This document shows positions 17,015-25,050 of a DNA stretch of 64,000 nucleotides, piece by piece. A program made the translations under genes and the position numbers. Every line of letters starts with the position of its first letter. Positions within the stretch are counted from its first letter, which is position 1. The notes beneath the pieces were generated by a model. It was not told the origin of the DNA and made no database searches. It saw only the letters and a program-made list of their open reading frames with translations. Origin of the DNA: Paenibacillus sp. HGH0039 (GTDB lineage Bacteria; Bacillota; Bacilli; Paenibacillales; NBRC-103111); the NCBI RefSeq assembly GCF_000411255.1, contig NZ_KE150413.1:161131-225130 (forward strand), in the 5' to 3' direction.

Positions 17015-19045
17015 TTGTGTTTGCGGCCGGTAACTGGCCTTGACGGCTTTATAACGAAGCTCGATCTCCGTGACACCGTCTTCGAAAGTGATGTAGAGTT
17101 TATCCCCGTATTCCAGCTTGTCTTTCTGCTTCTTGCCTAGCGGAGACGAGCCTTTCTGCACCGCACAGCGTGTGCTGTGACGGAACAGGAGGCTGCCGTC
17201 CTTACGTGCCTCGAAGAAGATGCGGTCAGCCTCGGGAAGCGATTCGTTCACATTCAGGCTGAGGAACAGCTCTTGGAGACTGATGCTCCGCGTATCAAAA
17301 GAAGTCAGCGGCCAGTATTTTACCGGGATGTCATTGCCGCTGGCGGTTTGCAGAAAATAACCTTCCAGACGTCCCGTGAATTTAGGTTTCGGACGAAGGG
17401 TGAAGTAAAGAACCGCGCCTAAGGCTGCCGCGGCCGCAACTCCGAGCAGGACTTTCGTAATAAGCGTCCATATCGAAACGACGGTTACAGCCAGGATTGC
17501 TGTTGCGCTCGCGCCCTCTTCATCGGTTGCCGTAACCCGCAGTTCGCTGTTGCCGGTATTCAGCGGGTTTAAGAGCAGAAAGCCGTCTTGGAATTTTGCT
17601 TCCACAGAATTCCGGCCGTCGTCAGCGGTAACGGAATACGTAAGTTTATCCCCGTTCGCGTCATGGAAGTATTCCCCGAGGTCAATCTTCTGTTCGCCGT
17701 CCTCCCGGCTGATTTTGATCGTTCCGGGTTTCGCTTCAGGCGGGGTATTGAGCACTTTCAGCTCGGCCGTCGTGGTTTCCCGGTAAAAATCGGGAGCGGT
17801 CATAACGATTTTCCACGGATAAGTATCTGTCGCCGGGAAAATATGCGCAAGCTCGAAGCCGTTTCCTTCCTGCTTAAGCGGGAAACGCTCCTCTGTTTTC
17901 TTTTGCGGATTTGTCACGACTAGTTCCGCTTTCATAGAACCGTATAGGTCTGAATCCCCAAGAGGCTTGCCGTCGGAATGATACAGACGCGCTGTGAAGG
18001 GGAAGGCGACTCCCTTTTGCGCTTCCTCCGGTAGTTCAACCCCCGCTTGGAGCTTATAGCCGGCGAGGAGATTCACCTTCACCAGATCGCCCGGTTTCCC
18101 CCGGAAAATGACCCTCATACTGCCCTTCTGGGGTTCGATCACTTTCATAAGCGTATAATTGTCCGACTTGTAAAGCCTCACATTTTTGGAGGTGGAATAG
18201 ACTTGCGCCTCTGTTAGAGGATTCGGAGACAAAAGAATAAGGTTTGCCTCGCTTATGCTCGAGTTCGCAACGGGTACCGTTACTTCCTGAAGCTCGCCTG
18301 TTGCCGAGACGGCAGATACGGAAATAAGGGACGCTTGCAGTTGTTTGGCGAAGATGAGATTGAAAATCTCCGGCAAATCATCCGCACTGCCCGCCATGAA
18401 GGAGGTGCCTCCGGTTTCGGCGGCTATGTTTTCCAGTTCCGATTTACGGGCGGACCCGTCCCGGTTTAATCCCACGGTATAAATCGGGATGCCGAGCTTT
18501 CTGGCGATGCCGATAGAGTCTTCAACGTCCCGGCCCGAAATGTCCGCGTTTCTCCCGCCCGCGTGCTTGCCGAAGTCGGTCCCTCCGTCGGACAGCAGAA
18601 TAAGGAACGGTCTCCGGGCGGGATCGTAACCGTTCTCCATTAGCTCGGCCGCTTTGCGCAGACCAAGGCCCATATCGGAGTACCAGCGGCGTTTGATTCC
18701 GTCCAGTGTTGATTTCCAGGCGTTGGAGCGTTCGCTCGATCCGAGGTCCGAAAGCGGAAGCGAAGAGACAATTTTATCGTTGTAGGCCACGTAGCCGATC
18801 CGGGAATGGCCGGTTCCCTCGAGATCCATGAACATTTTGACGACTTCGGCGGCAATGCCGTCTTTGTCTGTTTCATTCATGGAAAAGCTCGTGTCCAGCA
18901 CAAACATGGCATCGAGTCCTTGAGGGGTTTCCACTTTTGCGGCGGAAAGCGGCCGGGGATAAATCAACAGACCTGCAACCAGAGACACGAGTAGTGCGGC
19001 CTGGAGCCATTTTTTAGAGTGAATAAGCTTGCGGACGAGAGACAT
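16991..19045 (-). CDS. VWA domain membrane protein with Ig-like domains and cytoplasmic tail
   Basis: A 684-residue protein. It has an N-terminal signal peptide, then a von Willebrand A domain with an intact metal-binding site (FVLDTSFSMNETD) and LILLSDGGTD. Two or more beta-sandwich domains follow; one resembles a cadherin/Ig repeat (DANGDKLTYSVTADDG). A transmembrane helix (LITKVLLGVAAAAALGAV) lies near residue 560, followed by about 110 cytoplasmic residues with HSTRCAVQKGSSPLG and LEYGDKLYITF, which look FHA-like but lack the canonical GRS...SxxH set. It is divergent from the sheath gene across a shared 430-base region. Topology suits a surface sensor or anchor coupled to the kinase and FHA proteins inside the cell. 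Confidence 0.8.
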   Translation of the reverse strand: MSLVRKLIHSKKWLQAALLVSLVAGLLIYPRPLSAAKVETPQGLDAMFVLDTSFSMNETDKDGIAAEVVKMFMDLEGTGHSRIGYVAYNDKIVSSLPLSDLGSSERSNAWKSTLDGIKRRWYSDMGLGLRKAAELMENGYDPARRPFLILLSDGGTDFGKHAGGRNADISGRDVEDSIGIARKLGIPIYTVGLNRDGSARKSELENIAAETGGTSFMAGSADDLPEIFNLIFAKQLQASLISVSAVSATGELQEVTVPVANSSISEANLILLSPNPLTEAQVYSTSKNVRLYKSDNYTLMKVIEPQKGSMRVIFRGKPGDLVKVNLLAGYKLQAGVELPEEAQKGVAFPFTARLYHSDGKPLGDSDLYGSMKAELVVTNPQKKTEERFPLKQEGNGFELAHIFPATDTYPWKIVMTAPDFYRETTTAELKVLNTPPEAKPGTIKISREDGEQKIDLGEYFHDANGDKLTYSVTADDGRNSVEAKFQDGFLLLNPLNTGNSELRVTATDEEGASATAILAVTVVSIWTLITKVLLGVAAAAALGAVLYFTLRPKPKFTGRLEGYFLQTASGNDIPVKYWPLTSFDTRSISLQELFLSLNVNESLPEADRIFFEARKDGSLLFRHSTRCAVQKGSSPLGKKQKDKLEYGDKLYITFEDGVTEIELRYKAVKASYRPQTQEAQTVRT

Positions 19046-19244
19046 GACATCACCTTTTTGTAGAGATATCGGACTATACTACTAATAATATACAAATAAT
19101 TGGTAAATTTTCTTTTATTCCACAGAATAGTTCATCGGCTTTAAAAATGAAAAATGTTAGATCGTGGTTAAAAAAAGTAAATTTTTATTTTTAAGCTACG
19201 TTTTTACTTATATAAAAGGTGTTCTATCCCTATTTTCATAAATA

Positions 19245-19274
19245 TTGACAAATTCAAACACAGATCATTATGAT
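19245..19274 (+). promoter_or_regulatory. Sigma-A-like promoter of the injection-system operon
   Basis: TTGACA and TATGAT are separated by 18 bases, close to the vegetative consensus. It is the best promoter match in the AT-rich region 19046-19473 and would give a leader of about 190 bases before the sheath gene. Confidence 0.6.
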
Positions 19275-19284
19275 ACTTCTAAAG

Positions 19285-19320
19285 TCACAAACCGGATATT
19301 TTTCCATTCTCGGTTTGTGA
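19285..19320 (+). promoter_or_regulatory. Inverted repeat at the start of the sheath leader
   Basis: TCACAAACCG and CGGTTTGTGA are perfect 10-base arms with a 16-base loop. The repeat begins about ten bases after the -10 box, so it could be an operator overlapping the transcription start or a 5' stem in the leader RNA. Confidence 0.55.
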
Positions 19321-19473
19321 AGTCATGTTTTTACATAAATAGTTCTTTATAACTACTTAATTAGAAGAAACTAGTACTAAACTCACAGGAAGGAGGGGGC
19401 GGCAGGTTTACTGTTTCGCCATTAAACAAGCCTTGCCTAAGGTCTTGATCAGGTAAACTTTCCGCTGACCGCT

Positions 19474-21642
19474 ATGGACATTATCAATCAAACGAACCGA
19501 ACGATGCTTTTTGAGGAAATTAATCCTGAGAAATTAGACCTAGTGACCATCGTAGGAGATGTCAAAGCCATTGACAGCTTGAGCGATGACAAAATCAAGG
19601 AAATTAACAGGCATTTGCTTGTACGTAATTTCGATGAGTTTCTCGACAAATTTTCTCCCACGGTCTACTCCTTCTACAATGCGGCTAATCAGAAAGTGAT
19701 GTACACGTTAAAAAAGCCGGAAGGGTTGGCGGATGACGCCATTTCTGAAATCAGGATCGACCAGAACAACGACTTTCTTAAAATGCTCTTCACCCTGATC
19801 GACACCAAACGCAGCCAGGGTATCCCCAATGTGGATTTTAAATTCGAGAATTTGCTCGATATGATTTCCCCCAAAAAAGTGATGGACGATATCCGCCAGG
19901 TCCGGAAAGAAATCCATTATTTATACGGGCAGTACGAAAAGCTGGATGAAGGAGATCCGAAGAAATTCGATCTGGGTGACAAGCTCAACGGGATGTTCGA
20001 AGATGCGAGCAAGAATTATAACAACGTCATGGCGATGCTTCCGCTTGCTATCGAGGATATCAAAACCCGGCTCCTGCTCGGCAGCGCGCAAGAAGAGAAC
20101 AAGTCGGAGGCTTTCCAGATCGGCATGCTGACCATCGGCAATAACGGCGAGCTCAAAATTATCGAGGCGCCGAAGAGCGGAAGCACGGAGCTTATGCTGC
20201 TCGACGATAACAGCTCTAACGAGCTCGTTTCCGTGTTCGAGGAAGATTATGAGTCCATCACGGAAACGCCGTCGGGATATGTGAAAGATCTGGTTGTCCG
20301 CACGTTCTGCCCGCTTCCCGCTGTGCAGAGCACCGTGGATGTGGAGACGGAAGTACAGAACTACAACACCTATCTGGAATTCTACAAAAACGCCAAGGAC
20401 GACTTCGTCAAAACGGTAAAGCCTCTCGTTGAGAAGATACTGGGCGTCAAAATGTTTTTCGAACAGTACGCCACGAAGAACAAGGGCATGCAGCCTACTT
20501 TGCTCGTGACGAACAGTAAGCTGGACATGACGGTGAAGAGCAGCAATATTCCGCGTCTGGAGACCTATCTCAACACAGTCAACTCCAAAAACGATTTCAG
20601 CGATACGATCTGGTTCGGTATCGTACCTTCCGTTGAACTCGAAACGGCCGGCAAAGTCAAAGTCAGCCGGGAGCGTTTCAAAGGCAACGAGAAGGTCATG
20701 AAGCCTGACGGAAACACAATGGAATCGCTGTCCATGCTGCTCCAAGTTCTCAAGGAGTATAAAGTGCAGCTGTTCTTCAGCTTCGAATCGGGCGAAGACA
20801 CCACCTTCAACAGCATGGCGACAGCGGGAATCGATAAATATATCGATAAATGCGGTGTGCTTGTCCGCAAAGAGTACAGCGAGTTTGCTGTCCCGTGCGT
20901 ACCGAACTTTACCATTATCCCGAAAGACAAATCGGGTGTGGTGATCGACAGCCGTATGCTGCATACCGAAGACGGAGCGCGTCTGTCTCAGGAGAAGGAA
21001 GACATTCTGAGGCTGTGGATCGAAGGCGTTTATATCGGCGCGAGTTACGTGGCGGCCGGTCTGGTATCCGCTTACCAGTGCCCGGAATATTTGCGGGAGC
21101 AGTTTAAGAGCGTCAGCAGAGACTATCCGGGCGTACGCTTCGATATCGAGGCGGGGGACCATAGTCTGCGGGCCGTGTCCACTATGGCCAAGGAAATATC
21201 CGGCTTCACCAACAACATCAAGGATGCCATTAACCGCAAAAACTTCGGATTCATTTTCTCTTCGGAGAATGCCCAGCTACAGGACCGGGATATCAAACGA
21301 ATTACCGTGTATAAGGCCCGCAGTCTTGCGATGGCGGAAGACGGATTCGATTCCATTTATAAAACATTGGTCAGCACTTACATAGAGCGGATTCTTCGTT
21401 TCCAGACCGGTGATTTCAAACATGAAAATATCGTTAAATTTTTCAGCAACAATCCAAGCAGCCAGAAGAGCAAATGGCTCGGCACCCGGGGATTCGTAAA
21501 CTCGATCATTCAGGATGGAGACGATATGAGCTACATCATCGACGACAAGAGCAACTTGTGCCATATCGATCTTGTATTTAACGGCAACGTGAAGAACCTG
21601 GAAGTGACGATTACGAAGGGTACGTCGCCGGTCAAAGTATGA
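19474..21642 (+). CDS. Contractile sheath protein, apparent TssB-TssC fusion
   Basis: A 722-residue protein. Residues 17-150 resemble TssB: LVTIVGDVKAID, then LLVRNFDEFLDKFSPTV, equivalent to the TssB NFDEVM..P segment. Residues about 280-722 resemble TssC: FGIVPSVELET, a central alpha/beta part (YIGASYVAAGLVSAYQCP) and, near the C-terminus, LVSTYIERILRFQTGDF, like the TssC region before its handshake strands. TssB plus TssC together are about 650-670 residues, matching this length. It probably polymerises around the Hcp-like tube and contracts to drive it. ATG 19474 is the first possible start after a stop at 19438 but lacks a ribosome site nearby; AGGAGGGGG lies 75 bases upstream. The sheath role is inferred from partial similarity and the tube gene next to it. 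Confidence 0.65.
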   Translation: MDIINQTNRTMLFEEINPEKLDLVTIVGDVKAIDSLSDDKIKEINRHLLVRNFDEFLDKFSPTVYSFYNAANQKVMYTLKKPEGLADDAISEIRIDQNNDFLKMLFTLIDTKRSQGIPNVDFKFENLLDMISPKKVMDDIRQVRKEIHYLYGQYEKLDEGDPKKFDLGDKLNGMFEDASKNYNNVMAMLPLAIEDIKTRLLLGSAQEENKSEAFQIGMLTIGNNGELKIIEAPKSGSTELMLLDDNSSNELVSVFEEDYESITETPSGYVKDLVVRTFCPLPAVQSTVDVETEVQNYNTYLEFYKNAKDDFVKTVKPLVEKILGVKMFFEQYATKNKGMQPTLLVTNSKLDMTVKSSNIPRLETYLNTVNSKNDFSDTIWFGIVPSVELETAGKVKVSRERFKGNEKVMKPDGNTMESLSMLLQVLKEYKVQLFFSFESGEDTTFNSMATAGIDKYIDKCGVLVRKEYSEFAVPCVPNFTIIPKDKSGVVIDSRMLHTEDGARLSQEKEDILRLWIEGVYIGASYVAAGLVSAYQCPEYLREQFKSVSRDYPGVRFDIEAGDHSLRAVSTMAKEISGFTNNIKDAINRKNFGFIFSSENAQLQDRDIKRITVYKARSLAMAEDGFDSIYKTLVSTYIERILRFQTGDFKHENIVKFFSNNPSSQKSKWLGTRGFVNSIIQDGDDMSYIIDDKSNLCHIDLVFNGNVKNLEVTITKGTSPVKV

Positions 21643-21761
21643 TCGGTGCACTAAAGCGTATGTTAAAGGCATGGTTTCCCATACCTGCCTTTATACATAA
21701 ATCCCGTAAGCAATCCTTGCCTGCGGGAACCTTATCAACCAATTTCAAGGAGGTAATACAA

Positions 21762-22187
21762 ATGGGTTTCAGACTTAAAGTAGAAGGCGCAGAAACATTC
21801 GAATTGGGCATGGATAACATTCAAACGGTAACTTACGATACCGACACGCCAAACGATTCCAATGCAAGATCGACCGATGTAGGGGCAACGCTCCGAATTT
21901 CGGGCAAAATTATTACGGCTACGGACGGCGACAGCGCGGATGACACGCTGAAGCTGGGTCTGTGGTCGCTGGTTCCGGCCGAGAAAGCGGACTGCTACAG
22001 AAAAGTGACGCTTGAAGTCATTGCGGCTGACCAAGTTGTCCGTAAGATTTATTTCCCGAATGCTTTCGTAGTGGACTACACCGAGAATTTCGGAGACACC
22101 GAAGGCGTTGGAAGTTTCAGCCTGTTTATTAAGCAGAAAAAGGACAAAACCGAATTCGCGAAAGTCGAAGGCGGCTACTCCGTATAA
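21762..22187 (+). CDS. Hcp-like inner tube protein
   Basis: A 141-residue all-beta protein (for example GATLRISGKIIT and GVGSFSLFIKQKK) of the size of Hcp and phage tail-tube subunits, with no signal peptide. The sheath gene precedes it by 119 bases, the standard sheath-tube order. The ATG at 21762 follows CAAGGAGGTAATACAA, the strongest ribosome site in the cluster, as expected for a subunit needed in many copies. A 3' hairpin after the stop may stabilise its message. Assignment rests on size, fold pattern and position. Confidence 0.65.
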   Translation: MGFRLKVEGAETFELGMDNIQTVTYDTDTPNDSNARSTDVGATLRISGKIITATDGDSADDTLKLGLWSLVPAEKADCYRKVTLEVIAADQVVRKIYFPNAFVVDYTENFGDTEGVGSFSLFIKQKKDKTEFAKVEGGYSV

Positions 22188-22203
22188 ATTCCGGCCGTTC
22201 ATC

Positions 22204-22246
22204 GGAGCAGAATTTAAGAGGCGTTATGCCTCTTGAATTCTGTTCC
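22204..22246 (+). terminator. Hairpin after the tube gene
   Basis: A 19-base imperfect stem (GGAGCAGAATTTAAGAGGC with two mismatches to its partner) around a GTTAT loop. No T run follows, so it more likely blocks 3' decay or attenuates transcription into the dnaJ-like gene than fully terminates. Confidence 0.5.
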
Positions 22247-22382
22247 GGAATTTTCCGGCATGTACCATGTATGCATCGGAAAGCGATCCTGATTGGCGAA
22301 TAAACTACCTCTACACCGCGGTCCTTTATTTTCGGAAGACCTTGGCAGAGGTTTATCTCATATGTGCAGGGACGAGGTCAGA

Positions 22383-22814
22383 ATGGATTATTACCAGGTG
22401 CTTGGCGTGGCAAGGAACGCTCCGCAAGCGGAGATCAAGAAGGCGTACAGGCTGCTGGCCAAGAAGCATCATCCGGATCTTAATCCAGGCAATCCGGATG
22501 CGGAGCGCAAGTTTAAGCAGATCTATGAAGCGTACCAGACGCTGGAAGCTGAAGCGTCGCGAAACGCTTACGATCATAAGCTCGACGGGCGGGATCGGCG
22601 AGGGAGCGGCGGCAAGGGCTCGCAAGAAAAAGCGGCAGGCAGCCGTGCCGGAGCACAGCAGGCTGAATTTGATCCAAGCGACGTAAGAAAGAATTTTGAG
22701 CGCTTTTTCGGTTTTGCCGGCAAAGCCGGAGGCGGGGAAGCCAAACCATCTCAGAAAAATCCGATGGATACGACAGACCTCTTTAACCGGTTCTTCGATG
22801 CGAAGAAGAAGTAG
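22383..22814 (+). CDS. DnaJ-domain (J-domain) co-chaperone
   Basis: A 143-residue protein with an N-terminal J domain ([24 protein letters not shown] with the HPD motif intact, [14 protein letters not shown]). There is no zinc-finger or C-terminal substrate domain; the rest is a charged linker and the short segment [12 protein letters not shown] take ATG 22383, although an in-frame ATG at 22362 is also possible. It would stimulate the ATPase of a Hsp70 partner, most likely the Hsp70-like protein encoded at 28809 in the same operon. Confidence 0.88.
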   Translation: MDYYQVLGVARNAPQAEIKKAYRLLAKKHHPDLNPGNPDAERKFKQIYEAYQTLEAEASRNAYDHKLDGRDRRGSGGKGSQEKAAGSRAGAQQAEFDPSDVRKNFERFFGFAGKAGGGEAKPSQKNPMDTTDLFNRFFDAKKK

Positions 22815-23009
22815 TCTGCTTCGGTAACAACGCGTAAGCAAAGTCGGCTTGCGGGATACCCCTCTGGTGAAGAAGCTGGCGGGTGCCAATGAAGCAGTAG
22901 GTTCCACTTCTACGGTGTACGGGATGTGTCGGAGACATCTTGCCGTCAGGAAGGGAACTTTTTTGCGTTCCCGATGGCGCGGATGTTGTTACGCAATAAA
23001 GCGAAGGAC

Positions 23010-23561
23010 ATGGGGGAAACCGGCGTGAAAGGCAGAAAATCCGGATGGATTACTCTACTAGACGTTCTTATTGCAGGGCTGGCGGCAGCCGTCTTGATTT
23101 ATGTCTATTTTATTAATACCGACAATACGCTGAAAATGTTCGTCAGTCTTCTAATGGCGATAGGGCTGTCCGTTCTGGGGTTCGTATACTACCGTATGCC
23201 GGTAGAAAGGCCGGAACGGGAGGCGATCGCGAAGCTTGTTCTGCTTAATGAGGACGGGGAAAGCGTGAAGGAGTGGTATATCCAGGGGGAAACATCCTTG
23301 CTGATCGGCAAAAGCTCCGGTCAAAACGAGGTTGATATAGATCTGGCCGATGCCGAATACGCATCGCTGATCCATAGCGAACATGCCGTGTTAAACCGCA
23401 GCGGCAGAGAGTGGTTTATTGAGGACATCGATTCCGAAAGCGGTGTGGGCATCCAGAAAAGCGGCAGGGGTCCCAGAGACAAGCAAGAAGTCGAGGAGCC
23501 TCACAAGCTGGATGTCGGAGATATTGTGTACATAGCCAATACGAGGCTTTTGGTCAAATAA
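23010..23561 (+). CDS. Membrane-anchored FHA domain protein
   Basis: A protein of about 183 residues. Two transmembrane helices near the N-terminus (LLDVLIAGLAAAVLIYVY and FVSLLMAIGLSVLGFVYY) are followed by a cytoplasmic FHA domain with LLIGKSS, LIHSEHAVL and DIDSESGVGIQ, which carry the Arg/Ser/His-type phosphothreonine pocket with Lys in place of Arg. The domain ends in VGDIVYIANTRLLV. I choose ATG 23010; the frame is open further upstream to a GTG at 22926, and GTG 23025 is also possible. It should bind a phosphothreonine made by the kinase encoded at 15909. Confidence 0.82.
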   Translation: MGETGVKGRKSGWITLLDVLIAGLAAAVLIYVYFINTDNTLKMFVSLLMAIGLSVLGFVYYRMPVERPEREAIAKLVLLNEDGESVKEWYIQGETSLLIGKSSGQNEVDIDLADAEYASLIHSEHAVLNRSGREWFIEDIDSESGVGIQKSGRGPRDKQEVEEPHKLDVGDIVYIANTRLLVK

Positions 23562-23621
23562 GGAGCAAGCGGAGAAGAAGCTGACAGCCGATCCGATAGG
23601 ACAAACGGAGGAATGAACAGG

Positions 23622-24158
23622 ATGAGTTTGACAAGATGCGCCAATGGACACATGTTCAGCACCAGAAAACATGGCAATACGTGCCCTTACTGCAGCGTTG
23701 TGGTCGAGCCGCCGGCTTCACGAGCCGAAGAATCAAGGCCGCAGAGAGTGCAGGAAGACGATAAGACGATGCCGTTTCTGGGGGAGACGACCGGCATTGA
23801 GCCGGTTGCGGGATGGCTGGTTTGCATCGAAGGGCCGCAAATGGGACAAGATTACCGCATCATGGCTGAGAAAAATTTTATTGGCCGCTCGGAAGAAATG
23901 CACATCCGGATTATCGGAGACAACGCGATTTCCAGACGGAACCACGCGGTCATTGTCTATGACCCGAAGAAGCGGAATTTTTATCTGCTGCCCGGAGACG
24001 CATCGGGATTGGCGTACCACAATAACGAGGCGGTCTATACGCCGGTGGAATTAACCGCTTACGATCTGCTCCAGCTCGGACGGAGCAAATTTGTTTTCAT
24101 TCCGCTGTGCGGGGCGCATTTCGAGTGGAATAATACGGCCGCTGCGGGGATCGGCTAA
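23622..24158 (+). CDS. FHA domain protein with N-terminal zinc ribbon
   Basis: A 178-residue soluble protein. The N-terminus has a short treble-clef-like metal site (CANGHMF and CPYC). The C-terminal FHA domain has the canonical FIGRSEEM, ISRRNHAVI and LLQLGRSKFVFI. ATG 23622 lies eight bases after GGAGG; an ATG at 23613 is too close. It corresponds to the Fha scaffold of type VI systems in this context. The next gene begins on its stop codon (TAATG). Confidence 0.85.
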   Translation: MSLTRCANGHMFSTRKHGNTCPYCSVVVEPPASRAEESRPQRVQEDDKTMPFLGETTGIEPVAGWLVCIEGPQMGQDYRIMAEKNFIGRSEEMHIRIIGDNAISRRNHAVIVYDPKKRNFYLLPGDASGLAYHNNEAVYTPVELTAYDLLQLGRSKFVFIPLCGAHFEWNNTAAAGIG

Positions 24159-25000
24159 TGCCGGCGGGATCAAATGGAACACCGTATCTGATTGTCGGAG
24201 CTGCCATTCTCCTCATTTTGCTGATGCTGTATGTACGGAGCCGGCTGTACAAGCGGAAGCCCGATGTGCCCGCGGTACGGATAGGGAACGGACAGACCAT
24301 CGGAGCCAGGAACGAGCAGGATGATTATTTCGCCAGCACCACAACGACCATCGGAACTTTGGCCGTACTGGCAGATGGAATCAGCGGACTGGCGAACGGC
24401 AGAATGTGCAGTACACTTGCGGTGTCCGCGTTCTTGAAGAATTTCTTGAATGTGGAGCATGTGCGGCATATCCCTCATTTTTTAAGCGAAACGGCTCGAA
24501 GGGTGAATGCCGAGATAGTCGAACAGCTGAGAGGGGCTCAGGGCGGTACGACTCTTGTGGCGGGAATCATCAACGGGGATAACCTGTATTGGGGGGCTGT
24601 AGGTGACAGCGTGATTCTGATTTATCGGCAGGGGGAGTTTCTTCCTGTTAATCCTAAACATACGTATGAGAACGTACTGGAGCAGAAATATTTGTCGGGT
24701 GAAATTACAAAGGATGAAATGGCCGCCAATCCCAAGAGAAGACAGTTGGTTAACTACCTCGGGTATGAGCAGTTTCAGAACATGGAAATCAGTGAGACGC
24801 CGTTCCGGCTAAAGACAGGGGACAAAATCATTTTTTGCAGCGACGGGGTGTATAACACGTTAACAGAGGTTGAAATGGAGCAAATCTTGACAGGCAGCAG
24901 CTCGCCGGAGGAATCCGCACAGGGCATGATCGATGCGATTGAAGCCAAGGGGCTTCATAAGCAGGATAATGCGACGGTCATCATTCTGGAGAAGGGCTGA
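24158..25000 (+). CDS. PP2C-type serine/threonine phosphatase, membrane-anchored
   Basis: A 280-residue protein with an N-terminal transmembrane helix (LIVGAAILLILLMLYVRS) and a cytoplasmic PP2C domain. The metal ligands are all present: NEQDDYF, VLADGISGL, WGAVGDSVI, IFCSDGVYN and QDNATVIIL. It should reverse the phosphorylation made by the cluster kinase, like PppA in type VI systems. It overlaps the FHA gene by one base and is followed, 50 bases on, by a second PP2C-like gene whose metal site is degraded. Confidence 0.9.
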   Translation: MPAGSNGTPYLIVGAAILLILLMLYVRSRLYKRKPDVPAVRIGNGQTIGARNEQDDYFASTTTTIGTLAVLADGISGLANGRMCSTLAVSAFLKNFLNVEHVRHIPHFLSETARRVNAEIVEQLRGAQGGTTLVAGIINGDNLYWGAVGDSVILIYRQGEFLPVNPKHTYENVLEQKYLSGEITKDEMAANPKRRQLVNYLGYEQFQNMEISETPFRLKTGDKIIFCSDGVYNTLTEVEMEQILTGSSSPEESAQGMIDAIEAKGLHKQDNATVIILEKG

Positions 25001-25050
25001 CAGTGCCGGATGAAGGAAACCGGTTTTGACCAAAGGGAGCGGGGGGACGA

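Noticed and set aside
19921-21162. 413-codon minus-strand frame opposite the sheath gene
   Set aside because: The plus-strand protein has coherent sheath-like features and operon position; the minus frame shows no motif or ribosome site.
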